A stretch of 64,000 nt of DNA, taken from Antilocapra americana (taxonomy: Eukaryota > Chordata > Mammalia > Artiodactyla > Antilocapridae). The stretch lies in NCBI GenBank assembly GCA_007570785.1, contig ML664183.1, positions 20,577,278 through 20,641,277 on the forward strand, given 5' to 3'. A model generated the notes under the pieces. That model made no database searches. It was not told the origin of the DNA and was given only the letters and a program-made list of their open reading frames with translations. Below are positions 51,456 to 62,465 of the stretch, piece after piece; positions within the stretch are counted from its first letter, which is position 1, and each line of letters opens with the position of its first letter. The position numbers and the translations under genes are program-made.

Positions 51456-51590
51456 TGCTGCTGCTGCTGCTAAGTCTCTTCAGTCGTGTCCGACTCTCAG
51501 CGACTCCCTAAAAGGCAGCCCACCAGGCTCCTCTGTCCACGGGATACTCTAGGCAAGAATGCTGGAGTGGGTTGCCATTTCCTTCTCCTT
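51456..51590 (-). repeat. Bov-A SINE monomer with 9-bp target site duplication
   Basis: Antisense Bov-A monomer (TGCTGCTGCTAAGTCTCTTC through CATTTCCTTCTCCTT). It is bounded by perfect ACTAAGGAC copies at 51447-51455 and 51591-51599. It lies only 370 bp upstream of PCDH15 exon A in the gene's direction. Confidence 0.9.
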
Positions 51591-51599
51591 ACTAAGGAC

Positions 51600-53705
51600 A
51601 GAGGCCTGGAAAAAATGAAATGGCTGAAGTTTGCCTTTATTGCTACCATCCTTCTTTTTGCTCAATTTTTTTCTTGTCATACTGTTTCCTTCCCATCTTC
51701 CAGAGACTCTATTGTCCTGGAATCCTTTTTATTTACATGTGGCCCTAAGAAAGATTCATATAAGCTTGTTCACACTGACTTATAAAAGACTGATAAGGTT
51801 GAGAGTATTACCTTTTGAAAAGCAAACAAACGCATCTCCAACTGCAGAATAACTAATTAGAAAATTAGAATATCAAGCTCAATATACTTTTTTTCTTTTT
51901 TGAGAAAAAGGACTCAATTCAGAGTCCCTGAAATAATACCATGTGAACATTTGTAAGGCTGACTTGGACATATTCATAATCATTTTGGAACAAATGGCAT
52001 CCAGTAAGTTCAAAACTACTTTGAATCATTATATATGAAAAGAAAAAACGATTATTAACTTTACAAAGCAAAATGAATGTAATCGTAATCTAATATGTTA
52101 AATAAGGCTCCTTGACTTCCTGATAAGTATAAATTTACTTAAGTGAACCAAATGTAAGATTTTCCTGGGACATCTTTTACATTTCATAGTCACAGAATTT
52201 ATTGTTTTCATCCTTTGACAGATGAAGAAAGGAAAATCGGCCTCAGTTTACACCTAAGAGGAAAACATGTGTTTCCTATTAATAAAGAAAACACACAGAG
52301 TTGTAATAAATATGTTGTAGGAAAAAATTCTTTATTTACTGACATTTTCTTATGTGTTTCTAATCCATGAGTTTCATGTTTTTAAAGCAGCAGTTCTTTG
52401 TCATCCCCAGACTCCTTTCGGTGGCTACTGGATATTCTGGTGCACTTTCTTAGACAAAATGTGAATATACACATTTGCCTTGAAATAAATTCAATTTCAG
52501 GAATGCTGTGTTAATTAATGACCATTTCAAAGTATCATGTTAACCATTCTAATGAAATGTAAACAAAATTCTTTACCCACCCCATCATGCTCAAGAGGAT
52601 ATACGGGGCATAGTCTATTTCTATTTTTATTCTCCTTACACTACATTTAGAATGGTTTTGTGCATGGAAATAGCAGCAACAAAAATAATTGAAAAGAAAA
52701 AAAGGAAATTTGAAACAGAGGTATAAATGCAGCTAAGTCTGAGACTGAGCATTTGGGAGTGAACAGATGCTGTTGCCAGAAGGAAAGGCATTCCATGAAA
52801 TGATCCTGGGACCTACGTGAGGATGGCAGACAAAGTCCTGAAGGCAAAGAGAAGGCAACGATTTGTAGAAACAGTCAAAATGAATGCTACATATTTATGG
52901 AGAACTATTCATGTCAGACAAACTCATTTCCTTTTGTGTGTGGATAAAATTAGAAAATTAGAGGACGGGGTAGCAGAGGAGATATTAATTTTAATTATGG
53001 TAAATCACTTAACACAATGTCTCAGGAAATCTTAATTAAAATTTAGTTCAAATTGGATTCACTATTAACATTCTTCCTGGGACTTAAGCTGGCTAAAGGA
53101 ATTTAATGATAAATGGCAATGAATCAAGTTAAGAAGTATTGAGGAATGTGCTTTAGGGATACAGGTATTATGGTTGCTCTTATTTAACATTTTTATAAAT
53201 AATATTGGAAGACAGGATAAGCTCAATGATAATTAAATTGAAAAAGGCAGCCATCTGGGAGGTGCTGTAAATACCAAACAGTACTACAAAGCACAGGTGA
53301 TACAAACAACCCTCAGATTGCACAGCCAACCAATCACAGTAGAGGTAATATATTCAGGGACTACAACTAGCAGCACAGAAACCATTAGCAAGTAAGAAGT
53401 TTAATAAAGAAGCCAAAAATGAATTCGACATTTGTTATCTAAGTAACTTAATACACATTTTCAGTCTTTCAGCAGTAAGTAATACAATAGTTGGTCAAGA
53501 ATTCACATAATTGTGTCCCTAGACATGCAACAAAAATATTTTAAAGGAATTATTAGTGGTTCAAGATTAGAAAAGAGAGCCAAGACACTGACTCTGAAAA
53601 CCCTGAAAATCATAGCATCTTGTTAAAAAAAAAAAAAAAAAAACCCGAAACAAAACTGTGGTGGAGATATAATTCAATAAAAAATCAATGATCTTGTGAT
53701 CAGTG
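51600..53705. other. Intron stretch, nothing recognised apart from a poly-A run
   Basis: AT-rich. Open frames of 60-75 codons show no family resemblance. Confidence 0.4.
53625..53643. repeat. Poly-A run
   Basis: Nineteen uninterrupted adenines. No element body was recognised next to them. Confidence 0.9.
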
Positions 53706-53713
53706 GTCTAGGA

Positions 53714-53908
53714 TAGTGGTTTCCAAACTTTTTGACAACAGGGACTAGTTTCATGAAAGAAAAATTTTCCATGAACCAGAAGGAGAGAAGGGATGATTTC
53801 AAAATGATTCAAGTGCATTCCATTTATTGTGCACTTTATTTCTATTATTATTACATCAGCTCCACCTCAGATCATCAGGCGTTAGATCTCAGAGGTTGGG
53901 GACCCCTG
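53714..53908 (-). mobile_element. MER1-like hAT-Charlie non-autonomous DNA transposon
   Basis: TAGTGGTTTCCAAAC at the left end and GGTTGGGGACCCCTG at the right end form the inverted termini. Between them, GATTTCAAAATGATTCAAGT, GCATTCCATTTATTGTGCAC and TATTTCTATTATTATTACAT match the MER1 group internally. It is flanked by the perfect 8-bp duplication GTCTAGGA (53706-53713 and 53909-53916), the hAT hallmark. At 195 bp it is an internally deleted copy with no transposase. The strand assignment is by convention and uncertain. Confidence 0.88.
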
Positions 53909-53916
53909 GTCTAGGA

Positions 53917-55264
53917 TATTAAAGGTATACGAAACCCGTTCCTAATTTAATGGGAAAATCTGCCTCCTAAACAAAAATGGATTAGTTTTCATGGGGAAAG
54001 CAAAGTGTCACTCACATGTTGTCAGATGAAAGTAAACTAAAATATGTGGCTTTTAATTGTTTTACCAAAATGTGATGATATTTAAATGGTAAGGAACACT
54101 AAATTGTTTAACATATTTCTTTTCTCTAATGTATTACAGCCCTTTTCAGGAAGTTTAATCTTACCCTGACAAAATTCCTTCCTCTCAGTATTCCAGAAAA
54201 TACATATTACAAATATCCCTTGTCCTCTGACACCCTGACATCCCAAAAAAAAAAAAAAAAAAAAAGGATTTGCCTATTTGAGATGCAGTTAAGGACCTTG
54301 AGATTAAGAAAATAAATAGTGCTCTCACAGAGGCCAAACATGATGAACTAGAGAAAGGCTAACACATGATGAAAAAGGCAAATAGAAGCAAGATGATGAA
54401 GGTTTTATGGGCGATAATAAAAAGTTTGAGAATCATTGTGTGACTCAAGTAAATAATAAAAAGAATAATATATACCTGATATTGAATATGTAGAGTAGTT
54501 CCTGAACTTTTTTTTCTCTTTGTTTGTTTTGAGGGCTCAAAAATAATGCAGTTTTAGATAAGAAGGTCTTAAGGGAATGGCGTTAAATTATCTTAATGGC
54601 TCCCATTTATAGTAAAAATTATAATAGAACTGTGATGGGCTCTAAAACATGGACAGAAACATTCCATACCTGATACAGAAAACAAAATAATTTTTTATTG
54701 TTTTTACTAAGAGTGTAAATAACAATCAAATGATAAAGAATAAAGCTATACTGCTTTCTTTGGTACGTGTAGGCTGCATTTATACCATAGTGTTCTGCTG
54801 TTATAAAAAGGGATTTTCTAATTTACACAGACACAAATTTGGCATTCTTAATAATAAAAAGTGCTCTGGAAACCTCACCAGAGGTTTTGTTTAATGTGTT
54901 TTTTTTTTCCTATTGCTAAGGGAAATATTGTATTAGTAAGGAATTTCTCTGTATTGTAACTTTACAGTTATAACTTTCAAATTTCACTTAGAGAATATAA
55001 AGTGTGAGAAATAGTGCTGTGGTGAGGATTTTCTTAAGAGATATTCACTGAGGAGAGTTTCCAGAATCTCTGTTATTATCTCAGGATAGGTTTGATTTTT
55101 TTCTAAAGTAGAAAAAAGATTTCACTCTTTCTAGATATTCACTTCTATTTTCTAGTGTGTCATCCTCATTCCTTTTATTTTGTATTTTGCATTTAATAAG
55201 CTAGATTTGTTCCATTTCTTTCTTGGTCTGTTTGTGAAAATATAATAAGCACATATTTCTCATT
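53917..55264. other. Intron stretch, nothing recognised apart from a poly-A run
   Basis: AT-rich spacer between the hAT element and BovB. Confidence 0.4.
54245..54265. repeat. Poly-A run
   Basis: Twenty-one uninterrupted adenines with no recognised retroelement upstream. Confidence 0.9.
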
Positions 55265-56945
55265 GTTCAGTTGCTAAATTGTGTATTTCTCTTAGCAACC
55301 CTGTGGACTGCAGCATGCCAGGCTTCCCTGTCCTTCACTGTTTCCCAGAGTTCACTCAAATCATATCCATTGAGTAGGTGATGCCATCTAACCATCTTAT
55401 CCTCTGTTGCCCTCTTCTCTTCCGTCCCTCAATCTTTCCAGCATCAGGGTGATTTTCAATGAGCCTGCTCTTCACACCAGAGGTCTAAGTATCAAAGCTT
55501 AGGCTTCAGAATCAGTCCTTTCAATGAATATTCAGGGTTGATTTCCTTTAGGATTGACTGGTTTGAACTCCTTGTAGTTCAAGGGACCCTCAAGAGTCTT
55601 CTCCAGTAACACAGTTCAAAAGAATGAATTCCTCAGCGCTCAGCTTTCTTTATGATCCCACTCTCACAGCTTTCTTTATGATCCCACTCTCACATCCATA
55701 CATGGCTACTGGAAAAACCATAGCTTTGCCTAGACAGACCCTTGTTGGCAAGGTAATATCTCTGCTTTTTAATATGCTGTCTATGTTGGTATTAGCTTTT
55801 CTTCCAAGGAGCAAGTGTCTTTTAATTTCATGGATGGGGTCACTGTCTGCAGTGATTTTGGAGCCCAAGAAAATAAAGTCTCTCGCTGTTCCCATGTTTT
55901 CCCATCTCTTTGACATGAAGTGATGGGCCTGGATGTCATGATCTTAAGTTTGTGAATGTTGAGTTTTAAGCCAGCTTTTTTGCTCTCCTTTTTCACTTTC
56001 ATCAAGAGGCTCTTTAGTTCCTCTTCACCATAAGGGTGGTATCCTCTGCATATCTGAGGTTATTGATATTTCTCTCGGAAATTTTGACTCCAGCTTGTGT
56101 TTCATCCAAACTGACATTTCACATGGTGTACTCTGCATATAAGTTACATAAGCAGTGTAACAATATACAGCCTTGATGTACTCCTTTCCTGATCGGCACA
56201 AGTCCATTGGTCCATGTCTGGTTCCAACTGTTGCATCTTGACCTGAATACAGGTTTCTCAGGAGGCAGGTAAGGTGGTCTGGTGTTCCCATCTCTTTAAG
56301 AATTTTCCAAGTTTGAGGTGGTCTACACAGTCAAAGACTTTAGCATAGTCAATGAAGCAGAAATAGATGTTTTCTGGAATTCTCTAGCTTTTCCTATGAT
56401 CCAGCAGATGTTGGCAATTTTATCTCTGGTTCCTCTGCCTTTTCTAAATCCAGCCTGAATATCTGAAAGTTCTTGGTTCACATGCTGTTGAAGCCTAGCT
56501 TGGAGAATTTTGAGCTTTACTTTGCTAGCTTGTGAGATGTGTTCAATTGTGCAGTAGTTTGAAAGTTCTTTGGTATTGCCTTACTTTGGGATTGGAGGAA
56601 AACTGAATATTTTCCAGTCCTGTGGCCACTGCAGAGTTTTGCAAATCTGCTGGCATATTGGTGCAGCCCACTTGACTTCAGCTTCCAGGATGTCTGGCTG
56701 TAGGTGAGTGATCATACCATCGTGATTATCTGGGTCATTATGATCTTTTTTGCATAGTTCTGTGTATTCTTGCCACCTCTTCTTAGTATTTTCTGCTTCT
56801 GTTGAGGTCCATACCAATTCTGTCCTTTATTGTATCCATCTTTGCATGAAATGTTCCCTTGGTATCTCTGACTTTCTTGAAGAGATCTCTAGTCTTTCCC
56901 ATCCTATATTGTTTTCCTCAATTTCTTTGCATTGGTCACTTAATC
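55265..56945 (-). repeat. BovB LINE fragment, reverse transcriptase region to 3' end
   Basis: Antisense BovB from its 3' end (TTGTTCAGTTGCTAAATTGT) through the palm domain to the region before it (TTTGCATGAAATGTTCCCTTG near 56842). The catalytic motif reads YAED: the first aspartate of YADD is replaced by glutamate (codons at 56052-56041). An exact 26-bp tandem duplication at 55641-55692 shifts the frame. It is about 1.7 kb long, truncated and dead. Confidence 0.9.
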
Positions 56946-58616
56946 ATAAGGGATTTGATTTATCTGGTCTCATCAGTACTATCTGATTGAAATTGCTTTA
57001 CTAAAATGGCAAATAATTAGAGCTAGGAATCAGGATTTCTGGTTCCAATGATGTAAGTAAATCAGATAGCATGTTTTCCCCAAAAAGTAAGCAAAAATCT
57101 AAGCAAAAGTGTCAAAAAACATTTAGGGCTGTAAAGATTCACTAAAGCAGAAAAATTGGGAATAATATTCATGAAGAACTGCTCTGACTTTTGGTAGGTA
57201 AAGCAGGAGCTAGTGACCTTGTTATTTCAGTGGCACCTTATCCCCCTTACCACTCTCAACCCCAAATACAGTGGGCATATGGGTTTTATATGGATGGGAT
57301 TGGCCATGAAAAGCAGCAGATGTTCTTCAAGAGATGCTGTAGTAAATTTGATGTAGAGTTAATAAAAGAATCAATTATAGTGAGAATTGAGTGAGGAACA
57401 GCCTCAGGTCTGTCAATGCAAGTTGTGATCCCAGTTGGTAAGCTGAGAACAAGCCATAAATTTAGAAGAAATAAACAGAAAATGAGAGTCCAATAGAAAG
57501 GCTGGATAAGCTTTCCACACATCTCTGACACTACACACATGCATAGAGAAGACATCAAAAGGCCTTGAGGAATGCAAATGCCAAAGAAAATCCTGATAAC
57601 TGCATGAACTTTAAATGCTCTCCCCAACAACCTCTACTCTGATCAACTGGCAAAGGTGAAAGATTTACAGGACTTTTGAGAAACAGCTATGGGAGATAAC
57701 ACTTTGTGTGTGGTGGAGAGAATTCTTAGGCCAGAGTGCATCTCTAGAATGAGACTTTTTCAAATTGATTGAGAGCAAATTAATTGAGGGGATAAATTCA
57801 ATGAATATTTGGTAAACCTGTACTGTGTGGAAGTCATTGGTGGTTACAGTCATGAGTGGTTACAGATCACTAAAATAAATTTATGGTTCAGTAGAATAGA
57901 AAGAGATGTAGAAGCTAACTTTAATGCAAGGCACAATAAAATGCATTGGAGATAAATTTGCCTGATGGATATGTGGAAGTATGATGGAAAAAACAATGAA
58001 TTTTCTGACTTGCTATGAAAATAAAGACTTTATCTAAAAAATAACATTTGAATTATGTTTAAAAAAGAATGAAAAAGGGTATAATTTGGATTAAACTTTA
58101 AAACCTGAGAGAGATGTCAATAAGCGGAGAATGGAGTTAAACAAAACAAATCTTCTATACAATATCAAAGTTGGTTACATGAAGAGATGTAGCAGGTGGT
58201 GAAACAAAAGAACTTAAAGTATTTCACAGCTGTTCTTGACTGCATGTGTGGAGATTAGGCTCTTCCTTCAGCTGTATAAGGGCCTGTTCTGACTCATGTC
58301 TGTGCTGTAGAATAATCATTGTGTCAGTGTTGTGGGGAATCTGCAGAAATAGGGTTGTCAATCAGAGTCTACTGTAGCAGCCTAATTTATGGCAATGTAC
58401 AGGCATGGAAAAGGAAATGGTGACAGATATACACATTTTGAAATAGCAATTTTAGAAACCAGACAATTATCTGTACGCACGCAGGTGAAGGAGGAAGAAA
58501 ATAAACGTGACTGAGGTTGCTGATCTGAAGTCTATGTAATCCAAAATTAATTGGGCTCTGCAAAGTGTAATTGGCTCTAAAGATGACAGGTTATGTATAT
58601 TTGACTTTTTAGAAAT
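56946..58616. other. Intron stretch, possibly old repeat remnants
   Basis: CAATGAATATTTGGTAAACC and TGTACTGTGTGGAAGTC near 57799 recall the head of the ancient repeat at 9689. Nothing else was assigned. Confidence 0.3.
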
Positions 58617-58833
58617 ACAGCCATGAAACTAAAAGACACTTGCTCCTTGGAAGAAAAGCTACGACAAACCTGGACAGTGTATTAAAAAGGCAGAGACATT
58701 ACTTTGCTGACAAAGATCCATATAGTCAAAGCTACGGCTTTGACTAACAAATCCATATAGTCAAAGCTATGGCTTTTCCACTAATTATCAATGGGTGTGA
58801 GAGTTGGACCATAAAGAAAGTTGAACCCTGAAG
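58617..58833 (+). repeat. BovB LINE, left part, split by an LTR
   Basis: GCCATGAAACTAAAAGACAC, TTGCTCCTTGGAAGAAAAGC, CATTACTTTGCTGACAAAG and GAGTTGGACCATAAAGAAAG. It carries a 35-bp near-tandem duplication (58716-58750 and 58751-58785). It stops at CTGAAG, where the LTR begins, and continues at 59703. Confidence 0.88.
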
Positions 58834-59702
58834 TGCCAGGAGCCATCAGGATGCTCCCCTTGCTCAGATGACAAAGTCACGAGACTGAGAAGGAAACTGC
58901 AAAGCGGATTTCCCTTATGGGGCATCCTTGGGCAAGGCCCCTCCTGGTATTTTTCTTGGGAGTTTTGTTCATGCCGTCCTGGAGGTTTTGGCAAAGCCAC
59001 CACCAGACAAGTTCATGCCATCCTGGGGGTCTTGGCAAAGTCACCTCCAGACGGGATCGTATGTGGGTCACATTTCCACCTCCCACTCCCCCAACCACTC
59101 CACGGTGGAGGCTCCTTTCCTTAAAGAGACCAAGATGGATAAGACCTAGGAATGCTCATAACTGCAGGCAGCATAGTTGGAGACATTGATTGCTTTAGGA
59201 TAACATAGACATAGGAATTCATTATAGTAGTTATATAAGGTTAATAGGGTTTTGTTGCTAAAGCAGTACTGCTAGACTGTCTCACTGTTCCCTTTCCTTG
59301 TACAAACCGGAGTATACGGACATAACACAAACAGCTGTATCTGCCTTAGTTAACCCCTCATTTATTTTCTCTTTGGGTATAAAACAGCAGGTGTGAGACA
59401 GTGATTGCAGACAAGGTTTTCAGAACAGAGTAAGACAGATAGTGGTCGAGGTCACTGGAGTAAAAACAGTTTCAAGCCTAGCCTTTCCCACAAACCTCCA
59501 CACAGCTGCGCCTGATAAAAGCAAAATGTAACCTTGAATGATATATGATGTTATGGGGATGTTCTTTGGGCATGAAACTGTAAAACCAGCAATAAAGTAA
59601 CAGAGAGAGACTGCTCCATCAACACTTTGACTCAGCTCAGTACTTCGCTGACGCCACTCATCCCTCAAAACCCCTGGATCCAGCCGGGGCTGGACGCTGG
59701 TA
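58834..59702 (+). mobile_element. Solo LTR of an endogenous retrovirus (ERVK/beta-like, tentative)
   Basis: An 869-bp block beginning TGCCAGGAGCC and ending GCTGGACGCTGGTA sits exactly inside a BovB. It is bounded by perfect 6-bp copies of CTGAAG (58828-58833 and 59703-59708). Six-base duplications are typical of beta-type (ERVK) integrase. It holds a TATA-like GGTATAAAACAGC near 59379 and a polyadenylation signal AATAAAGT near 59591, in the right order for a plus-strand LTR (U3-R-U5). No gag, pol or env sequence is present, so it is what recombination between two LTRs leaves. The 3' terminus is TA rather than the canonical CA. The family name is not known to me. Confidence 0.82.
58967..59054 (+). 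repeat. 44-bp tandem duplication inside the LTR
   Basis: Two 44-bp units (58967-59010 and 59011-59054) share GTTCATGCC, TCCTGG, TTGGCAAAG and CCAGAC with a few differences. They lie in the part corresponding to U3. Confidence 0.92.
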
Positions 59703-60066
59703 CTGAAGAACTGATGCTTTTATACTGTGGTGTTGGAGAATACTCTTGAGAGACCCTTGGGATTCAGGGAGATCAAATCAATCAATGCTAAAGGAAAGCA
59801 ACCCTGAATATTCATTGGAAGGACTGATGCTGAAGCTTAAGCTCCACTACTTTGGCCACCTGATGCCAAGAACTGACTCATTGGAAAAGACCCTGATGCT
59901 AGGAAAGATTGACATCAGGAAGAGAAGGGAGTGACAGAGGATGAGATGGTTGGATGGCATCACTGACTGAATGGAAATGAGTTTGAGCAAATTCAGGGAG
60001 ATAGTGACAGACAAGAAACCCTGGAGTGCTGCAGTTCATCAGGTTGCAAAGAGCTGTATATGACTT
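59703..60066 (+). repeat. BovB LINE, continuation to near its 3' end
   Basis: CTGAAGAACTGATGCTTTTA, GGTGTTGGAGAATACTCTTG, CCTGAATATTCATTGGAAGG and ATCAGGTTGCAAAGAGCTG. The last bases of the element resume at about 60392 (ACATGACTTAGTGACTGAAT) after a SINE insertion. Confidence 0.88.
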
Positions 60067-60391
60067 GAAAGAAAGTGAAAGTGAAAGTCACTCAGTCCTG
60101 TCCAACTCTTTGCAACCCATGACCTATACAGTCCATGGAATTCTCTAGGCCAGAATACTGCAGTGGGCAGCCTTTCCCTTCACCAGGGTATCTTTCCAAC
60201 CCAGGGATCAAACCCAGGTCTCTCGTATTGCAGGTGGATTCTTTGCCACCTGAGCCACAATGGAAATCCCAAAATTATGGAGTGGGTGGCCTATCCCTTC
60301 TCCAGTGTATATTCCTGACTCAAGAATCAAACAGGTGTCTCCTGCCTTGCAGGTGGATTCTTTACCAACTGAGCTATGAGGGAAGCCTATA
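60067..60391 (-). repeat. Composite Bov-tA SINE with duplicated tRNA-like half, nested in BovB
   Basis: Antisense unit 1 (AGTCACTCAGTCCTGTCCAA through ACCTGAGCCACAATGGAAAT) is followed by a repeated tRNA-like half (GGAGTGGGTGGCCTATCCCT through AACTGAGCTATGAGGGAAGC). TGTATATGACTT before and CTATACATGACTT after the insert mark the duplicated BovB target. The same composite layout recurs at 62466-62750. Confidence 0.82.
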
Positions 60392-60425
60392 CATGACTTA
60401 GTGACTGAATAACAGCAACATGTAT
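60392..60425 (+). repeat. BovB LINE terminal piece
   Basis: The final bases of BovB (GACTTAGTGACTGAATAACA), separated from the body by the SINE. Confidence 0.75.
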
Positions 60426-61002
60426 ATTTGAGGCTGTATGTGTGTCCATGTTTCTGAATTGGAAGAAGGATGATATATTATTAGTTTATCTTGGAATATG
60501 TTAAATTTCTGCTGCCTGTCAAAAGTCTACCTTGCCTTGTCCAAGAATTTGGGTAACATGAGTACCTGGGCTTCTCATAGAAATAATTACTGAAAACTTG
60601 GGAATAAGTAAAAGAGAGGAAAGCTATATATTGATTTTTGCAAAATGTTAATACTGAAAGACTGAGGATTGAATAAAAAGCCAGCAAGAAAATCCCTGTT
60701 ATCAGAGAACTAGGATGAGAATCAGGAAAATTTTCTGTAAAAGAATAAAGAGTTTTACATAGTTAAGTACTGAATATTACATACTGTTTTATTTATATAC
60801 TATTAGAGATACATATATTAGAGATAGATGAATTAGACTTATGATTTTGTATGATTTTAGTACTATGATGTGAGTGAAAGTCAGATTTATAACTATGCAT
60901 TAATTATGCATAAATAAATAATAAATTATCTAAATTAATCAATTAATCCAAATGTCTAAATACATCAGAGCTGGAAATTCAGAGTTTTATATAAAGTAGG
61001 CC

Positions 61003-61208
61003 TCTCTGGTGGCTCAGTGGTAAAGAACTAGCCTGTCAATGCAGGAGATGCAAGTTTGATCCCTGGATCAGAAATAATTACTTGGAGAAGGAAATGGCAA
61101 CCCACTACAGTATTCTTGCCTGGAGAATTCCAAGGACAGAGGAGCCTGGTGGGCTACAGTCCAAGGGGTCACAAAGAGTCAGACAGGACTAAGTGACTAA
61201 ACAACAAC
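61003..61208 (+). repeat. Bov-tA SINE
   Basis: Sense Bov-tA, CCTCTCTGGTGGCTCAGTGG through GTCAGACAGGACTAAGTGAC with an AACAACAAC tail. Confidence 0.88.
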
Positions 61209-61529
61209 AAAAATAGTAGCATGAAGTCTTATCTGGGAAAACTGTTTATAGCCCAGGGCATGGGAGGATTATAGCCCAAAGGGAATAATCAGTAGAGAGG
61301 AAGAGATTATTGTAGTAAAATACAATAGAAAGAAATGGAATAAGTTGAACACAGGTTAAGGTGAGGGGAAAGGATGGACTTTAAAGCAGTGAAGAGTAAG
61401 AAACATGACGGAAGCAAGTAAGAAGTGAAGAAAAAGAAAAGAGCAGGGTGAGAATCAAAGAACTCAGCTACATACAGGATTCCATCTTAAATTTAGATTC
61501 CATTTTTCAGAGGGTATAAAAATATTGTT

Positions 61530-61710
61530 AAGTTCTGAGGCAGTTTTTCTCAAGATTGCCTGAATATTACAGCTGCTTTGTTTTATTAGATCTCTCTGAG
61601 TGACTCTACTACATGTTACAACATCATTCAAATAAAAATATCTCAGGGTGTAGTCCAGGCATCAATATTTTTACAGTTTCTCAGGTAAACTTCTGATACT
61701 TAGATAGGAT
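61530..61710 (+). repeat. MER5-like hAT fragment (tentative)
   Basis: CAGTTTTTCTCAAGATTGCC at the left, and TCAGGGTGTAGTCCAGGCAT followed by ATCAATATTTTTACAG at the right, are reminiscent of MER5A. It is very diverged and has no visible duplication. Confidence 0.35.
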
Positions 61711-61859
61711 TAAAAAAAACCCATTGATTGAAGAGAACTCTAAAAGTCTAGGAAGAGCATCTTTGAAGTATAGACTGGATAGCTAATTATAGAAATTAAA
61801 ATCTATCTTATATATCCAAATCTGTATCTCTAATACAGAGCAATTGGCTTTTCAAAAAA

Positions 61860-62160
61860 ACTAGCGATGTGTGAGACTTTAAGACAAGGGAGTGTGCCAT
61901 CCATTAGCGTCAACCTGGACGATTCAGCTGATGGTTGACAAAACTGTCTTTTGTCAACAGAAAATATACTCCCTGACCTAAAGGAAAAACCACACTCCTT
62001 CATGCTGGTAATTTCTCTCTGAACATAAGATGTGCTTGTAATCTGGTTACACTGCCAGCTGTGAACGGTGCAGCTGCTGTTTTGTGGCAGTGCTCCTATG
62101 CGTGTATTTCCTGAGCCGTATGTGTCAGAATCACCCTGTTCCTTTTTACAGTAATCAAGC
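61860..62160. other. CpG-richer unassigned block
   Basis: About 300 bp with at least six CpGs and near-balanced base composition inside AT-rich, CpG-poor intron. Open on the minus strand for 110 codons (62162-61830) with no family resemblance. It could be a conserved non-coding element or an unrecognised repeat. Confidence 0.35.
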
Positions 62161-62465
62161 ATAATAGATATAAAGCCAGAAAACTAGCTTATACTTGAGA
62201 ACTTGAAATAAGAACCTGGATAATACATTTTTATGACATCCATACATGTGGACAAGGATAGCTACCTTATAATAAGAAGACAGTGGACTCAAATAATTAT
62301 GCACTTGTATCAGGCCAAGATAGTCTCATGTGTACACTTAAAATGATCTTACTATAACACATAAAAATCTGTTATTTTAATCCAAGGTCCTCTTTACTAG
62401 ACAATGCTCATTGTGTCCTTTGTTTCTAGTATTTCCTCTCTTTTGGATAACAGATCACTAACCAA

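Noticed and set aside
57286..57630. 114-codon minus-strand frame with hydrophobic stretches, considered as a membrane protein gene
   Set aside because: No splice sites, no start context, no family resemblance. Hydrophobic translation is common from AT-rich antisense sequence.
59379..59391. TATA-like box as promoter of an unknown gene
   Set aside because: It sits at the expected place inside the solo LTR. No downstream coding sequence follows.
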